In this document: positions 47,089-58,736 of the stretch, piece after piece
Position numbering within the stretch: position 1 is the stretch's first letter
How the letters are laid out: every line of letters begins with the position of its first letter
Origin: Rosa chinensis
Taxonomy: Eukaryota; Streptophyta; Magnoliopsida; Rosales; Rosaceae
Length of the DNA stretch: 64,000 nucleotides
NCBI RefSeq assembly: GCF_002994745.2
Contig: NW_020126815.1
Coordinates: 372,001-436,000, forward strand
Direction of reading: 5' to 3'
Position numbers and translations under genes: made by a program
Notes under the pieces: generated by a model
Told to the model about the DNA's origin: nothing
The model's input: the letters and a program-made list of their open reading frames with translations, nothing else
The model's database searches: none

Positions 47089-48166
47089 TCATGGACCTTT
47101 AAGACCAAATCAAGTGTTAGTAACATGTACAAGGTTCGAAATACAAACATTATGTGTTTCCTACTTCCTAAGTTACTTTTACATTTACATACTTAGGTAC
47201 TGGAACAGAGGACCTCGTTTGTGCAATGGGACTATAGAACAGCTACCCTCGACAAAGTCATGTTTAATCCAATATACCTTAAGCAGGTCACACATCATTT
47301 TTTTTTTTTTTTTTATAAACATAGTTAATATCTCAATTGATTCTAAGTTGTAAGTCGAGCCCAATAGAAACCACTACTATTGGTGAGATACGATATAGGG
47401 ATAGTTGCCAAGACATAAGTCTCTTTCCTTTGTTTCAGAAGGCCGAATGGCCAGATTAAGAGGTAAGTGAGAGGGAGGACTCATTTTAGTGATACTACGG
47501 ACTCTACTCCCTCATAGAGGTTTAGGCCCCTATCGGCTACTCCCACATAGTGGTTTAGGCACATTCTATAGTATCTCTGAGATCCAATTGAACCCATCAC
47601 CCAGGGTCTCAACCTAAGACACCATCCGTATGTGCCCCTTACTCAGCTGGGAAATTAACTAATGTGTTAGACCGTTCTCCAAGTGCTAATAAAGGCCGCC
47701 CTCAACCTCAAGAGACCTGAGTAAGGTACAAATGAAGGGTTTAGGCCAATATTAACAAAAGGGCCCTTGTCTACTCATACGATTTTACACACTTACAACA
47801 ATTAAGTATTTAGCTAAATTCATAACCTAAGTATATTAATCTAAGTGAAACACATACAATTTACAACATACTAAAAAAAAAACTCATTCTACAATTTACA
47901 ATATACTGAAAAAAAAAAAAAAAATCTAAGTGAAACACATTCAATTTACAATATGGTTAAAAAAAACATCTTCTACAAATTGTACAACAATGATAAAAGA
48001 CATGCTTAATTTTGTAACACTCATAAAACTTAAACTAAATCACAATTAAAGCTTGGCCTAACAGAAATCGCAATTTGTCACCATTCCACTTGTGTAGTAC
48101 AAAAATTAGCATGCATTCTATATACAACAAAATCGATGACACTTTAAGTGCAAGGGATTTTAACAA
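47089..48166 (-). other. Leader of e18
   Basis: Non-coding leader between primer site and gag, containing the family-2 module (about 47370-47770) with the same blocks as e1. It gives the undeleted order leader-gag that shows where the e1 deletion starts. Small A-runs (about 47871-47960) interrupt a repeated AAGTGAAACACAT-TACAATTTACAA phrase. Confidence 0.8.
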
Positions 48167-48184
48167 TCCCCGGCAACGGCGCCA
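48167..48184 (-). other. Primer-binding site of e18 (tRNA-Asp)
   Basis: Plus strand TCCCCGGCAACGGCGCCA. Confidence 0.95.
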
Positions 48185-48189
48185 AAAAT

Positions 48190-49950
48190 TAATGCGGCAG
48201 AAATAGCCTCACAATTTAACCCTGCAAAATGTAGTTGTCAGTATAGGATAAGCAGGGATCGTTCAATCCGGGGATTGTAGGGTACACCTACACAAAAAGG
48301 TCAACTAACAAATAAAAGAATAAAATGGGGGTTTTTGAATTTGGTTTCTAATCTACTTAAAAATAAAAACAAAACAAATAAAACTATATACAGTGATCGA
48401 CTTCCCTAACCTAGACCAATACCACTCAGAAATTACTAAGTGTAAAAACAGAAAATCCATTTCAACATGCTACAAAAATGTGCCCATCTTTAATGCCTAG
48501 ATAAGAGCTCAAATGAAAAGCCTCAGCGGATCAATCCACTTATCTGATTCGTTCTAATGTAGGCTTGGATCGGAAAAGTCCTTACCAAGCCTAATACTAC
48601 TAATTTTCGAAAACACTCAGCGTAATTCTCTTAACTAGTAGTATTACCTAACCCTCGAATCAACTCACACGTGCAAATTAACCATTAAACATAGAATTTA
48701 ACACGTAATTTCCAGAATCGTTTAATCATTAAACATGATTTTTACCACTCGTTAGAACTAATTACTACTTGTTTAACTCAGCGTCTTAACAAATAACAAT
48801 TACTCTTGGCAAATTAAGCAAACACACAAGAACTCTCACCGTTATTCTAGCATGCAAACTTATGAACCTAACTCTGAAAATTACCTAAACACGTAAAAGG
48901 GCACAAGATTGTAACATGCATCATAAAAGAATTCTCAAAATTAACTCAATAATAAACTGAAAATCTCAAAAATATTAATAAAAATATTCTGAAAATTCCG
49001 TGTCTCCAATTACACAACTTGCAAATTGAAACGCACAAAACCGAAATAAAAATTGTAAGTAGAGTCATAGTTACACTTTGAAGCTTTCCTCAGCGGCTTA
49101 GCAACACGGTGATGAACTCGTCTCTGCTATGGTGGTGGAGCGTCCTTGACTCAGCGCCTAAGAGCTTTGTAGATTGATGGATGGATGGTGTCACGGTCTT
49201 GTAGGTGATGAAAGTTTAAGAAGTGAATTGGGCAGAGTCTTGGAAAAGTTTTTGGCTAGGAAGTGATAGGCAATGAATTATCTTAGCTGGGAAGTGATGC
49301 AAATTCAGTTCTGGACGTTGCCTATTTATAGGGGAGCATTGGTTGGCTTTCCCAACTGAAACGTCTTCTTTATGGCCTTAACTCCTCTCATAATGGGGCA
49401 ATTCCTTTAATTTCCAAGCTGAAACGTCTTTCTCTTATTTATTTTTCCTGCTGAAACATCTTTTTCTTTTATTCCTCAACTGAAAACATCTTTTCTCCTT
49501 TATTTCCCAACTGAAAACGTCTTTCTCTTATTTATTTTCCAGCTGAAACGTCTTTCTCTTTTATTCCTCAACTGAAAACATCTTTTCTCCTTTATTTCCC
49601 TTCTTCATTGCTTGGTCAAATATCTTAATGCTTTATTTTATGACTCCATCATTGCTGTTTTCAAGAGTTCAACCAGGCAACGTTTCCTACAACAAGCAGG
49701 AGAATATCAGAATTTTCTAGAGAAAATAAAGAGAAATTAAAATGTAAAGACCGCAAAAATAGTTGACAGTTAGGAATCCTGATCCAGCTAGGATTTTTCA
49801 TGAATTTTACTTTTTCCGCCTATTTCACTCCAAACACTCAACAAGACTTGCAAAATGACTTAATGACTAAAAACACAAAACTTAAGGGAGAAACAAGGCT
49901 AAAATGAGGCACATAATTAATAATATCGTCACATTTTTTTGCTCCTATCA
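48190..49950 (-). repeat. 5' LTR of e18 (1761 bp)
   Basis: Plus strand TAATGCGGCAG (TGATGCGG mutated) to GCTCCTATCA. TATA box at 49323-49330 (minus). Inserted in the LTR of e19; the right flank GTGAG (49951-49955) is the likely TSD. Confidence 0.93.
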
Positions 49951-50651
49951 GTGAGTTTTCTGATTTTCTTCCAAGAAATTAAATTAATAATTCCACATAG
50001 CTTCCATCAATGAGAAATTGCCAAATAAGCCCTAGTGTGTCATCCAACCAATCACAAAACTCCAAGAAGATTCCCTAATATATTCTTGCCGAAATACCTT
50101 GAATATTTTCTGATTTTCTTCTTCTATTTTCGTCCAAAATATACTTAGGGTTTCTAGGAATGAATCTAGACTCCATTTGGTGCTTTTTCTTGATTTCTTT
50201 CCATAAATTCCACCCTAGAAAATCTCTTGCGTAATCTTTTATTCTCCATTTGATTTTCACGCCACCTTCTCTCTCTCCCCTTTGGTTTTCACGGCAACAC
50301 ATCCCTAGGGTTAGGGTTTTGCGTCACAAACCCTAATGTCATGGGCTTTGATGGGCCTTGATCCATTTTGCCGAAAATCCAAAGAGTTCTTGGGCCTTGT
50401 TGCTTCAACTTCAAGCTTTCTCATCCTCCAACGCAAAACACTTTATTTTTCCATTTCTTTTTCATGGTTGCGTTGGAAACTTGCTCGGGAAGCCTTCCTC
50501 CATTTCACAGGGTTTCCTAGTTGGATTAGGAAAGCTTGTTTCTTCATTTCTGCTCATTTCTGTGACCCGATTTCTCTCATATTCGTTCGTCTTGATGTTC
50601 GCAAGCTCCTCTTTCCATTCGTGCGTTCATTTCCACTTTTTAGCTCGGAGG
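49951..50651 (-). repeat. 3' LTR of e19, left part
   Basis: U3/R part of an e4/e8-like LTR on the minus strand, cut on the left by e18 and on the right by e20. It continues at 55334-55605 after one GGAGG copy. Confidence 0.85.
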
Positions 50652-53600
50652 TGATAGGAGCATTTTAATGCGACGTTTTACTTGCTTTTTCCTACATTTC
50701 TTGCGTCATTTCCTTAGTAAAACTCTGCTTAGGGAAGTTTCCATTCTTCGATTGGGAAAGTTCCTATTTTGATAGGAGCATTTTAATGCGACGTTTTACT
50801 TGCTTTTCCCTGCATTTTCTGCGTTATTTCCTTAATAAAACCCTGTTTAGGAAAGTTTCCATTCTTTGATTGGGAAAGTTCCTATTTGTAGTAAGTTTCC
50901 ATTTTCAGTAGTTTCTATTTTTCATTTTAGAAAGTTTCCCATTTTCAGTTTAGGAAAGTTGCCATTTTTCATTTTAGGAAAGTTTCTATTTTTCTTACTA
51001 GTTTCTATTTTCAGGTCCTTGTCACAAGTGAGCTGAAACGAGCTCACAAATGGAGAGAGAAGCTAGCCAACGTTGGAGGGAGACAAGATGAAGTACAAAG
51101 GGAAGCACAAATGAGCAGAAATGAAGAAATGAAGCTTTCCTGGTCCAACCAGGAAACCCTGTCCAGAAAAGGAAAGCTTGCCAAAACAAGACTCTTGAGC
51201 CAACCATGAATGGAGATCGAATTAATGAAGTGACATGGCATGAGAGAAGCTTCTTGAAGACTCTAGATGATGACATGGCATAGAGGTGACGCATGGAGGC
51301 CCAAAAACTCTCAAGACTTGTTGGAATTTCGGCTACTTGGATAAAAGCCCACAAAGGCCCATGGAACTAGGGTTTGTGACGCAAACCCTAGCCCTAAAGA
51401 TGTTTTGCCGTGAAATCCTAGAGAGAAACAAGGAAGATGACGTGGAAAATCAGAAAATAATAAGAAGATTTCGGTTGAGATTTTCTAGGGAGATTTTCTT
51501 GGAATGAGATATTCTTGGAAGAGTTATCTTGAGCCTTTGCCGTTTAAAGAGAGAGAGAAGCTAGGGATTGCCGTGAGAAATACAAGGAAGGAGAGAGAAT
51601 TGCCGTGTGAATCAAAGAAGAACCTAGAAGATTTCGGCAAAGATATTTTCTAAGAGAGTTTTAAGGAAAGAGAAAAAGGTGGGAACCAAGAAACGGCTAA
51701 AAAGGAGTCTAGATTCATTCCTAGAATTCCTAAAGGAAGTTGGCCGAAATTAAACAAGAAAAATCAGAAATTATCTCAAGGAATTTCGGCAATATTTCTA
51801 GGGAATTAAAAGAGAATTTTGTGATTGGTTGCACCACCTCATAGGGCTTATGTGGCAAGCTATCATTGGAGGAAACTATGTGGCATTTTCAGATTAATTC
51901 CATGGAAAATAAAGAAGAAATTCACGGCTTGGAGACCAAGTTGGCCGTCCCCTATATATTCCTCTCTTCTCTCAACGTCAAGGAGTTCCACACTTTTGCA
52001 TTTACACTTTGAGAAAAAATCAGAAACTCTCCCTAGCCTAGCCGTGTTCATCTCCATCCTCTAGGGCAACCACGAAGTTCAAGCAAGGCCAAGGAAGAAG
52101 AAGACAAGCCGTGCACACCATCCATCACCACCCTTGGAGATTGCTTTCGAAATTCAAGAGTCCATTCATCACTTCATTCATCTCATCTTCATCACGGTGT
52201 AATCCGATTCTCCTTGTAACCTTTGCTTTGTAATTTTCGTTGGTTATGCCTTAGTTGACACAATTGTTTGAACAAGTATTGTTTTCTGAAATTTTATGAT
52301 TAATTGTTAATTTTCAGATTCATATATTGCGATTTATGGTTGCTTTTGTGTGAGTGTTTGATTAAATTTGCATGATAGAAATCTTTTGTATGATAATCTT
52401 GAATGGTTCGAAACATTTAGGGTTTTTATGTGAATGTTGCTACGAATTCGAGAACATGGATCAACTTTTTGGTTTTGTGTTCTTGAATCGATAAGTAGTA
52501 AAGGTTTTGTACAAAAACCGAGTTTAATCAAAGAAGATTGCAATTAGGTGGACTTTTTCATACTAAGTTGCACATTTGAGTTGATAGCCTTTCTAGGTGC
52601 TTAATGCATTAAACATGACATGATTGACTAGCTTTCTAGGGTTTGATTGCATGTTTGATAGAATTAATCTAGGTGCTTTCGCTTAGGTTAATTAGCATTG
52701 AAAGTAAAATATGGGAAATTGTTTGCTTTTGAACGTTTCACATGATCAACTCCTCTTGCATGACTATGATGAACAATGATGAACTTGAATCAATTTTAAT
52801 CATGAGTTTCGAATTTGATCTTTGTTCTTGCATCCCATTTATATTTTTATGTTTTTGCATTTTAATTATTTTCTTAACTCAGTTTAAAACTAGAAAACCA
52901 AAAATCAAAAATCCCCCCTTTTTCGTAAATATGTATATATTTTGTTATATTTTTGTAAATATTATACTTTGTTTTAATTTTAATTGTTTAAGTGCTTGAC
53001 AATGACAGGTGTACCCTCAATCCCCGAAATAGAACGATCCCTATTTACTTTATACTACTAATGACATTTCAGGGTTAAATTGGTCGCTCAACAAAAGCGA
53101 CACCATATTTGTAGAAAGTTTCTATTTTTGTAGTTTCTATTTATCATTTTTAGTAAGTTTCCATTTTCGGTAGTTTCTATTTCTCACTTTTAGAAAGTTT
53201 CCCATTTTCAGTTTAGGAAAGTTGTCATTTTTCATTTTAGGAAAGTTTCTATTTTTCTTACTAGTTTCTATTTTCAGGACCTCGGAGCTAAAAAGTGGAA
53301 ATGAACTCATAAATGGAAAGAGGAGCTTGCGAAAGTCAAGGGGAGCAAAAATGAGAAACAATGAGCCACAGAAATGAGCAGAAATGAAGAAAAGAAGTTT
53401 TCCTAGTCCAACCAGGAAACCCTGTCCAGAAAAGGAAAGCTTGCCAAAACAAGACTCTTGAGTCAACCAAGAGTGGAGATCGAATTAATGAAGTACATGG
53501 CATAAGGGAAGCTTCTTGAAGACTCTAGATGATGACATGGCATAAAGGTAGAGACCCATGAACTCTCAAGAATGAAGTGGATTTTCGGCAAATGGATAAA

Positions 53601-55328
53601 AGGCCCACAAAAGCCCATGCAACTAGGGTTTTTGACGCATGAATAAAACCTAGGGGAGTTTTGCCGTCCAAGATGAAGAGAGAAACAAGGAAGTGGCGCC
53701 CAAAAATCAGAAATTAAAAGGAGATTTTCTAGGGCTATTTTTATGGAAATTCATCAAGAGATAAACCCTAGAATATCTTTTGCCGTCCAAGCCAAGAGGA
53801 AAAGAAGGAATTTGCCGTGTGAATTAAAAGAAAACCCTAGAGAATTCGGCAAGGAGATATTCAAGGGAGAAATAAAAGGAAAGAGAAAAAGGTGGAGACC
53901 AAGAAAAGCTCAAAAGAAGTCTAGATACATTCCTTAATTCCCTAAAGGAAGTTTGGCCGAATTGAACTACAAAAATCAGAAATTATATCGAGGGAATTTC
54001 GGCAAGATTATTTAGGGAATTAATATTGGAGTTTTGTGATTGGTTGCACCACCTCATAGGGCTTATGTGGCAAGCTTGCATTGGAGGAAAGTATGTGGAA
54101 TGACTACATTAATTCCGTGAGAAATTCAGAAAAGAGGACGGCTTGGAGACCAAGGAGGCCGTGCTCCTATATATTCTCCATTCTTCTAAACGTCAAGGGT
54201 CCCGACTTTTACGTTTTACACTTTGAAGAAAAATCAGAAAACTCTCTCTAGCCTAGCCGTGTTCATCTCCATCCTCTAGGGCAACCACGAAGTTCAAGCA
54301 AGGCCAAGGAAGAAGAAGACAAGCCGTGCACATCATCCATCACCATCCTTGAAGATTGCTTTCGAAATTCAAGAGACCATTCATCACTTCACTCATCTCA
54401 TCTTCATCACGGTGTAATCCGATTCTCCTTGTAACCTTTGCTTTGTAATTTTCGTTGGTTATGCCTTAGTTGACATAATTGTTTGAACAAATATTGATTT
54501 CTGAAATTTTATGATTAATTGTTAATTTTCAGATTCATATATTGTGATTTATGGTTGCTTTTGTGTGAGTGTTTGATTAAATTTGCATGATAGAAATCTT
54601 TTGTATGATAATCTTGAATGGTTGGAAACATTTAGGGTTTTTATGTGAATGTTGCTACGAATTTGAGAACATGGATCAACTTTTTGGTTTTGTGTTCTTG
54701 AATCGATAAGTAGTAAAGGTTTTGTACAAAAACCGAATTTAATCAAAGAAGATTGCAATTAGGTGGACTTTTTCATACTAAGTTGCACATTCGAGTTGAT
54801 AGCCTTTCTAGGTGCTTAATGCGTTAAACATGACATGATTGACTAGCTTTCTAGGGTTTGATTGCATGTTTGATAGGATTAGTCTAGGTGCTTTCGCTTA
54901 GGTTAATTAGCATTGAAAGTAAAATATGGGAAATTGTTTGCTTTTGAACGTTTCACATGATCAACTCCTCTTGCATGACTATGATGAACAATGATGAACT
55001 TGAATCAATTTTAATCATGAGTTTCGACTTTGATCTTTGTTCTCACATCCCATTTGTTTTTTTTTATGTTTTTTGCATTTTAATTATTCTTTACTTAGAT
55101 TTTATTTTCGAACTAGAAAACCAAAAACCAAAAATCCCCCCTTTTTCGTAAATATGTATATATTTTGTTATATTTTTGTAAATATTATACTTTGTTTTAA
55201 TTTTAATTGTTTAATTGTTTGACAATGACAGGTGTACCCTCAATCCCCGGAATAGAACGATCCCTATTTACTTTATACTACTAATGACATTTCAGGGTTA
55301 AATTATGCGCTTGCTTTCGAGCGCACCA
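50652..55328 (+). repeat. e20: solo LTR, TSD GGAGG, split by e21
   Basis: Parts 50652-50769 and 53111-55328 total 2336 bp. GGAGG flanks it (50647-50651 and 55329-55333). Ends GAGCGCACCA; the terminal stem is TGCGCT / AGCGCA (55306-55311 with 55320-55325). Same subfamily as e14, e21 and e23. Confidence 0.94.
50770..53105 (+). repeat. e21: solo LTR, TSD TATTT (2336 bp)
   Basis: TGATAGGAGC to AGCGACACCA, flanked by TATTT (50765-50769 and 53106-53110) with e20 reading through. TATATATT at 51953-51960. Terminal stem GTCGCT / AGCGAC (53083-53088 with 53096-53101). U5 has one change in the CAATCCCCGG motif (CAATCCCCGA). Confidence 0.94.
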
Positions 55329-55333
55329 GGAGG

Positions 55334-55605
55334 TCCTGAAAATAGAAACTAGTATGAAAAATAGAAACTTTCCTAAATTGAAAAATAGAAACTTTCTAAA
55401 AATGAAAAATGGAAACTTACTAAAAGTGAAAAATAGAAACTTTCCAGAAATGAGAAATGAAAACTACAGAAATGGAAACTTTCTACAATAAGGAACTTTC
55501 CCAATCAAAGAATGGAAACTTTCCCAAACAGGGATTTTTCAAGGAAATGGCGCAGAAAAATGTAGGGAAATGCAGTTAAAACGTCGCATTAAAATGCTCC
55601 TATCA
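55334..55605 (-). repeat. 3' LTR of e19, right part
   Basis: Start of U3 with the GGAAAGTTTCC-like array inverted, ending CTCCTATCA next to the PPT (CCCCCACACTT at 55610-55620). Confidence 0.88.
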
Positions 55606-57600
55606 AATTCCCCCACACTTAGCTTTTGCTAGTCCCTTAGCAAAATCACAACACAGCACGACTACGACTCAACAAAAATTAAAGACTTGACACATTACAG
55701 ACTCTATTGCCCTTTAACTTTTTGTCTCAGCAATCTCTTACTTTCACAACACCAAGATTAGCAGTTCACCAAGAATCAATGTTTAGGCATTCGAGAGTTA
55801 ATTAAAACACATAATTCACATATACACAAGTAGGACTTGGTTGGAACAATGGTGATGGTTTCTGTTAAGCATGTTTCAAACAAGTATGATTCAAATCCTC
55901 ACAAGGTATATCCACTCTTTCTTCTCTCAGATCATGGCAATGCTTAAAAGCTTATACACTCAAGTATATGTGAAAGATAGCAAGTATATCACATAATGTA
56001 AGAAACGAATGCACATGTATAAATTTTTCTTTTAAAGATCTCATGAAAGATATCAACTACTTGCACAGATGGACCCAAGTCATAGGTTCAACTCTTGTAA
56101 CTCATCTCCACATCAATGGCTGTCCCATCTTAAGGATCAAGAAGGTCTTATCAAGGGTTGTAATGGGGCCATGGCTCAAGGTTTAAAGAAACGAAAGGTA
56201 AGGAATTTAACAAAGTGTCCTAAAAACCTAGCAGAGCTCATGCAAATGTAGAGAGACTTCTAGAAATCCACCAAGTATGCAAAAACGTCACTTTCCCATG
56301 GGGGTGTTATAAAGGGGCCTAATGTCTTCATGTTGGGCCCAAACTTCACTCTAAACTTCCTTTGGTTACTAATGAGTTGGACAAAGGCCAAATTTTCTGT
56401 AGTGGGCCTTCAATTCAAAGTAAACTCCAAATTCACCAAGTATGGGGGACTAAATCCATAGATATATTTCTCTTTTTTCTTTCTTTCTTTTCTTAGCCGT
56501 ACAATTTTTTTCTTTTTCACTTTATTTTTCTCGGCTTTTTCATACATTTTTCTTTTATGGACAAGTCTACCCCCACACTTGAACTTTCACCTCTTCTCAT
56601 CCTTCATTATTGACGCCAAAATTTCTTCAAGTAAAGTCTCAATTTAGCTCCACTAAGTTCTTAGAACAAAGGGTAGGGTTATAGCTATACTAAGGTTTAG
56701 GTTAAAGATTTTAAGGGTGATGAAAGAAAAGGCTTAATGTAGGCTCAAAGGGGTTTTTCTAAGGGAGTCCCACGACGGGCACAATTAGGGACACAGGTTT
56801 ATTTGGCAATGGTGGTGATTCCTAGGGTGCCTCTATCCTTTCCAGAATCAGGGCCATGTATTGATAAAAGTCTCAACAAGCACAAGAGTGAATTCTAGCA
56901 TTCTCTAGTCCATCAAACTTAATCTATGGCAAGCAATCAATCAAATGAAAGAATAATGAGAACATCAAAACATCGCCAAGAAAATAAGAGTATATTTTTC
57001 ATTTCACTCCAAGAAAAAGGGACATGGGCTAAATTATCTCACATGGGTTTTTATGAATCAAAACTCATCTTAACATGCTCATATTTCTGTACCAAAGTCA
57101 CGAAATCCATATCCACTACAAGGCACATATTTTTCAAATATCTTAATTAACCAAAGAATACTATTTTAAAGTCATCTCAATATTGTGATCATCTTTTAGC
57201 CATAATTTCAGAGATATAGAATCATCCTAGACAGTTGAAAGGGCATCCTATTACTCAAAAACAAAAACAAAAGACAAAGACTCAATAAAAGCAACGAAAT
57301 TTTTATGATTTTTGACATTTTTTCAATTTTTTTGTATTTTTCAATATATATGACTCAAAACAAAAGTATAAATCCCTTCCCCCACACTTAAATATTGCAT
57401 TGTCCTCAATGTAATCAATCATAAGCATGCAATGAAACAATTAAGCATATAGGGTAGAAATTTACGAAAATAACTACTAAGTACAAAAAGAAAACGTGAA
57501 AAGAAGGAGAAATAGGGAAGGAGAAATCAAATCTGCGTGTGTAGACTCCTTCACAGCTACTTCTGAATTGGGTTGCCTCCCAAGCAGCGCTTAATGTTTA
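55606..57600 (-). other. 3' non-coding region of e19
   Basis: Holds PPT copies at 55610-55620, 56570-56580 and 57379-57389 and the post-pol hairpin (57568-57591). The short open frames here, such as 56926-57150, recur in e9, e12, e14 and e15 without codon conservation and are not genes. Confidence 0.8.
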
Positions 57601-57639
57601 TAGTCTTTCAGCCTAGACCTGTACCTCCATGTGTCCTCA

Positions 57640-57875
57640 GTTGGTGGGGCCTTCAAAGCCTCCCTTTGGGTTTGGAATTGTGTTGCTCAGAAGCTTACCA
57701 TTCTCATGAAACTTGGTCATGAAGTCCACCACTTGTCCCATTTGCTTCTTGAGGTCTGCAATGTCCTTGGTATGGTTCTGTTGTCCTTGAACCAAGGCTT
57801 GAGTGGAATTGGTGAGTGCCTCAATAATCTGATCATAGTTCGAATTCCCTGAGGCAATAATCTGATCAATAATCT
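57640..57875 (-). pseudogene. gag C-terminal remnant of e19
   Basis: Matches the tail of the e14 gag ORF in DNA: the GGTCATGAAGTCCACCACTT region and the CCCTTTGGGTTTGGAATTG end segment. The reading frame is not kept. The N-terminal part present in e14 is missing, and the left edge is scrambled, with CAATAATCTGATCA repeated three times (57812-57875). Confidence 0.7.
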
Positions 57876-58544
57876 GTTTTTTTTTTTCTTTTCTTTCTTT
57901 GTACGAAAATACTTACAAATATTTACATTCTTTCCTTTCCTTTACAATTATTTTCAACACTTAGGTACGGGAACAGGGAGTCTCGATGTGAAATGGGACT
58001 GAAACAGCTACCCTTTTCAAGACTATGTTTAATCCAATATACCTTAGTGAATCACAATATTTTCGTTTGTTATATATATCATTGATATCAAATTAAATTC
58101 CAAGCGGTAAATCAAGAGGACGTGCGGCCCAAGTATAGTCGTCTAGACACCAAGTCTCTCCTACATCCTTTGGGCAACCTTACTGAAATGACCAGGTAGG
58201 GGAGGGCGACCACGAGAGGTAGAATCCATTTTGGCATGAGCTACTCCCACATTGTGGTTTAGGCCCATTTGTAAGCACTTCTGGATTCAAGAACCTGTCA
58301 TGAGCGTTGTCCCCTTCCTAGACACCATCCCACATAGGCTATACTTACTTGGATGAAAAAGATCCTAAGTGTGAAGACAGTTCAATGAATGTTAATAAAG
58401 GCCGCCCTCAACCTTAAGGGACCTGGACTAGGTACCAATAAGGGGTTTAGGCCAATATTAATAAACACGACTTCACCTATTCCTTCTTTAATTTACAACT
58501 CACAATTAAAATTCGTATTCAATAATATAAATAACAACCTAAGT

Positions 58545-58614
58545 AATTAATTAACTAATTAACTAATTAACTAATTAACTAATTAACTAATTAACTAATT
58601 AACTAATTAACTAA
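58545..58614. repeat. 8-bp tandem repeat (AATTAACT)n in the e19 leader
   Basis: About eight units. The same place in e11 (about 18480-18525), e12 (about 21565-21600) and e14 (about 31990-32015) has two to four degenerate units. Confidence 0.85.
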
Positions 58615-58713
58615 CAAATTAAGAACAATTAACAAGTAAATTTTTTTTTTTTCTTTTTCAAACACAACATATAAACAAAACAAATATTCACAATATGACA
58701 AATGATTTTTCAA

Positions 58714-58731
58714 TCCCCGGCAACGGCGCCA
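58714..58731 (-). other. Primer-binding site of e19 (tRNA-Asp)
   Basis: Plus strand TCCCCGGCAACGGCGCCA. Confidence 0.95.
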
Positions 58732-58736
58732 AAAAT

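Noticed and set aside
48167..48184. tRNA-Asp gene fragment
   Set aside because: Only the last 18 nt of tRNA-Asp match, next to an LTR end. It is a primer-binding site, not a tRNA gene.
50358..50668. ~100-codon ORFs rich in F, S and L (also 7068-7418, 10315-10661, 33836-34279)
   Set aside because: Antisense readings of the AT-rich U3 of LTRs, found wherever that LTR occurs, with no conserved start and no domain.
58545..58614. CRISPR-like or satellite array
   Set aside because: The unit is 8 bp with no spacers, inside a retrotransposon leader. It is a simple tandem repeat.
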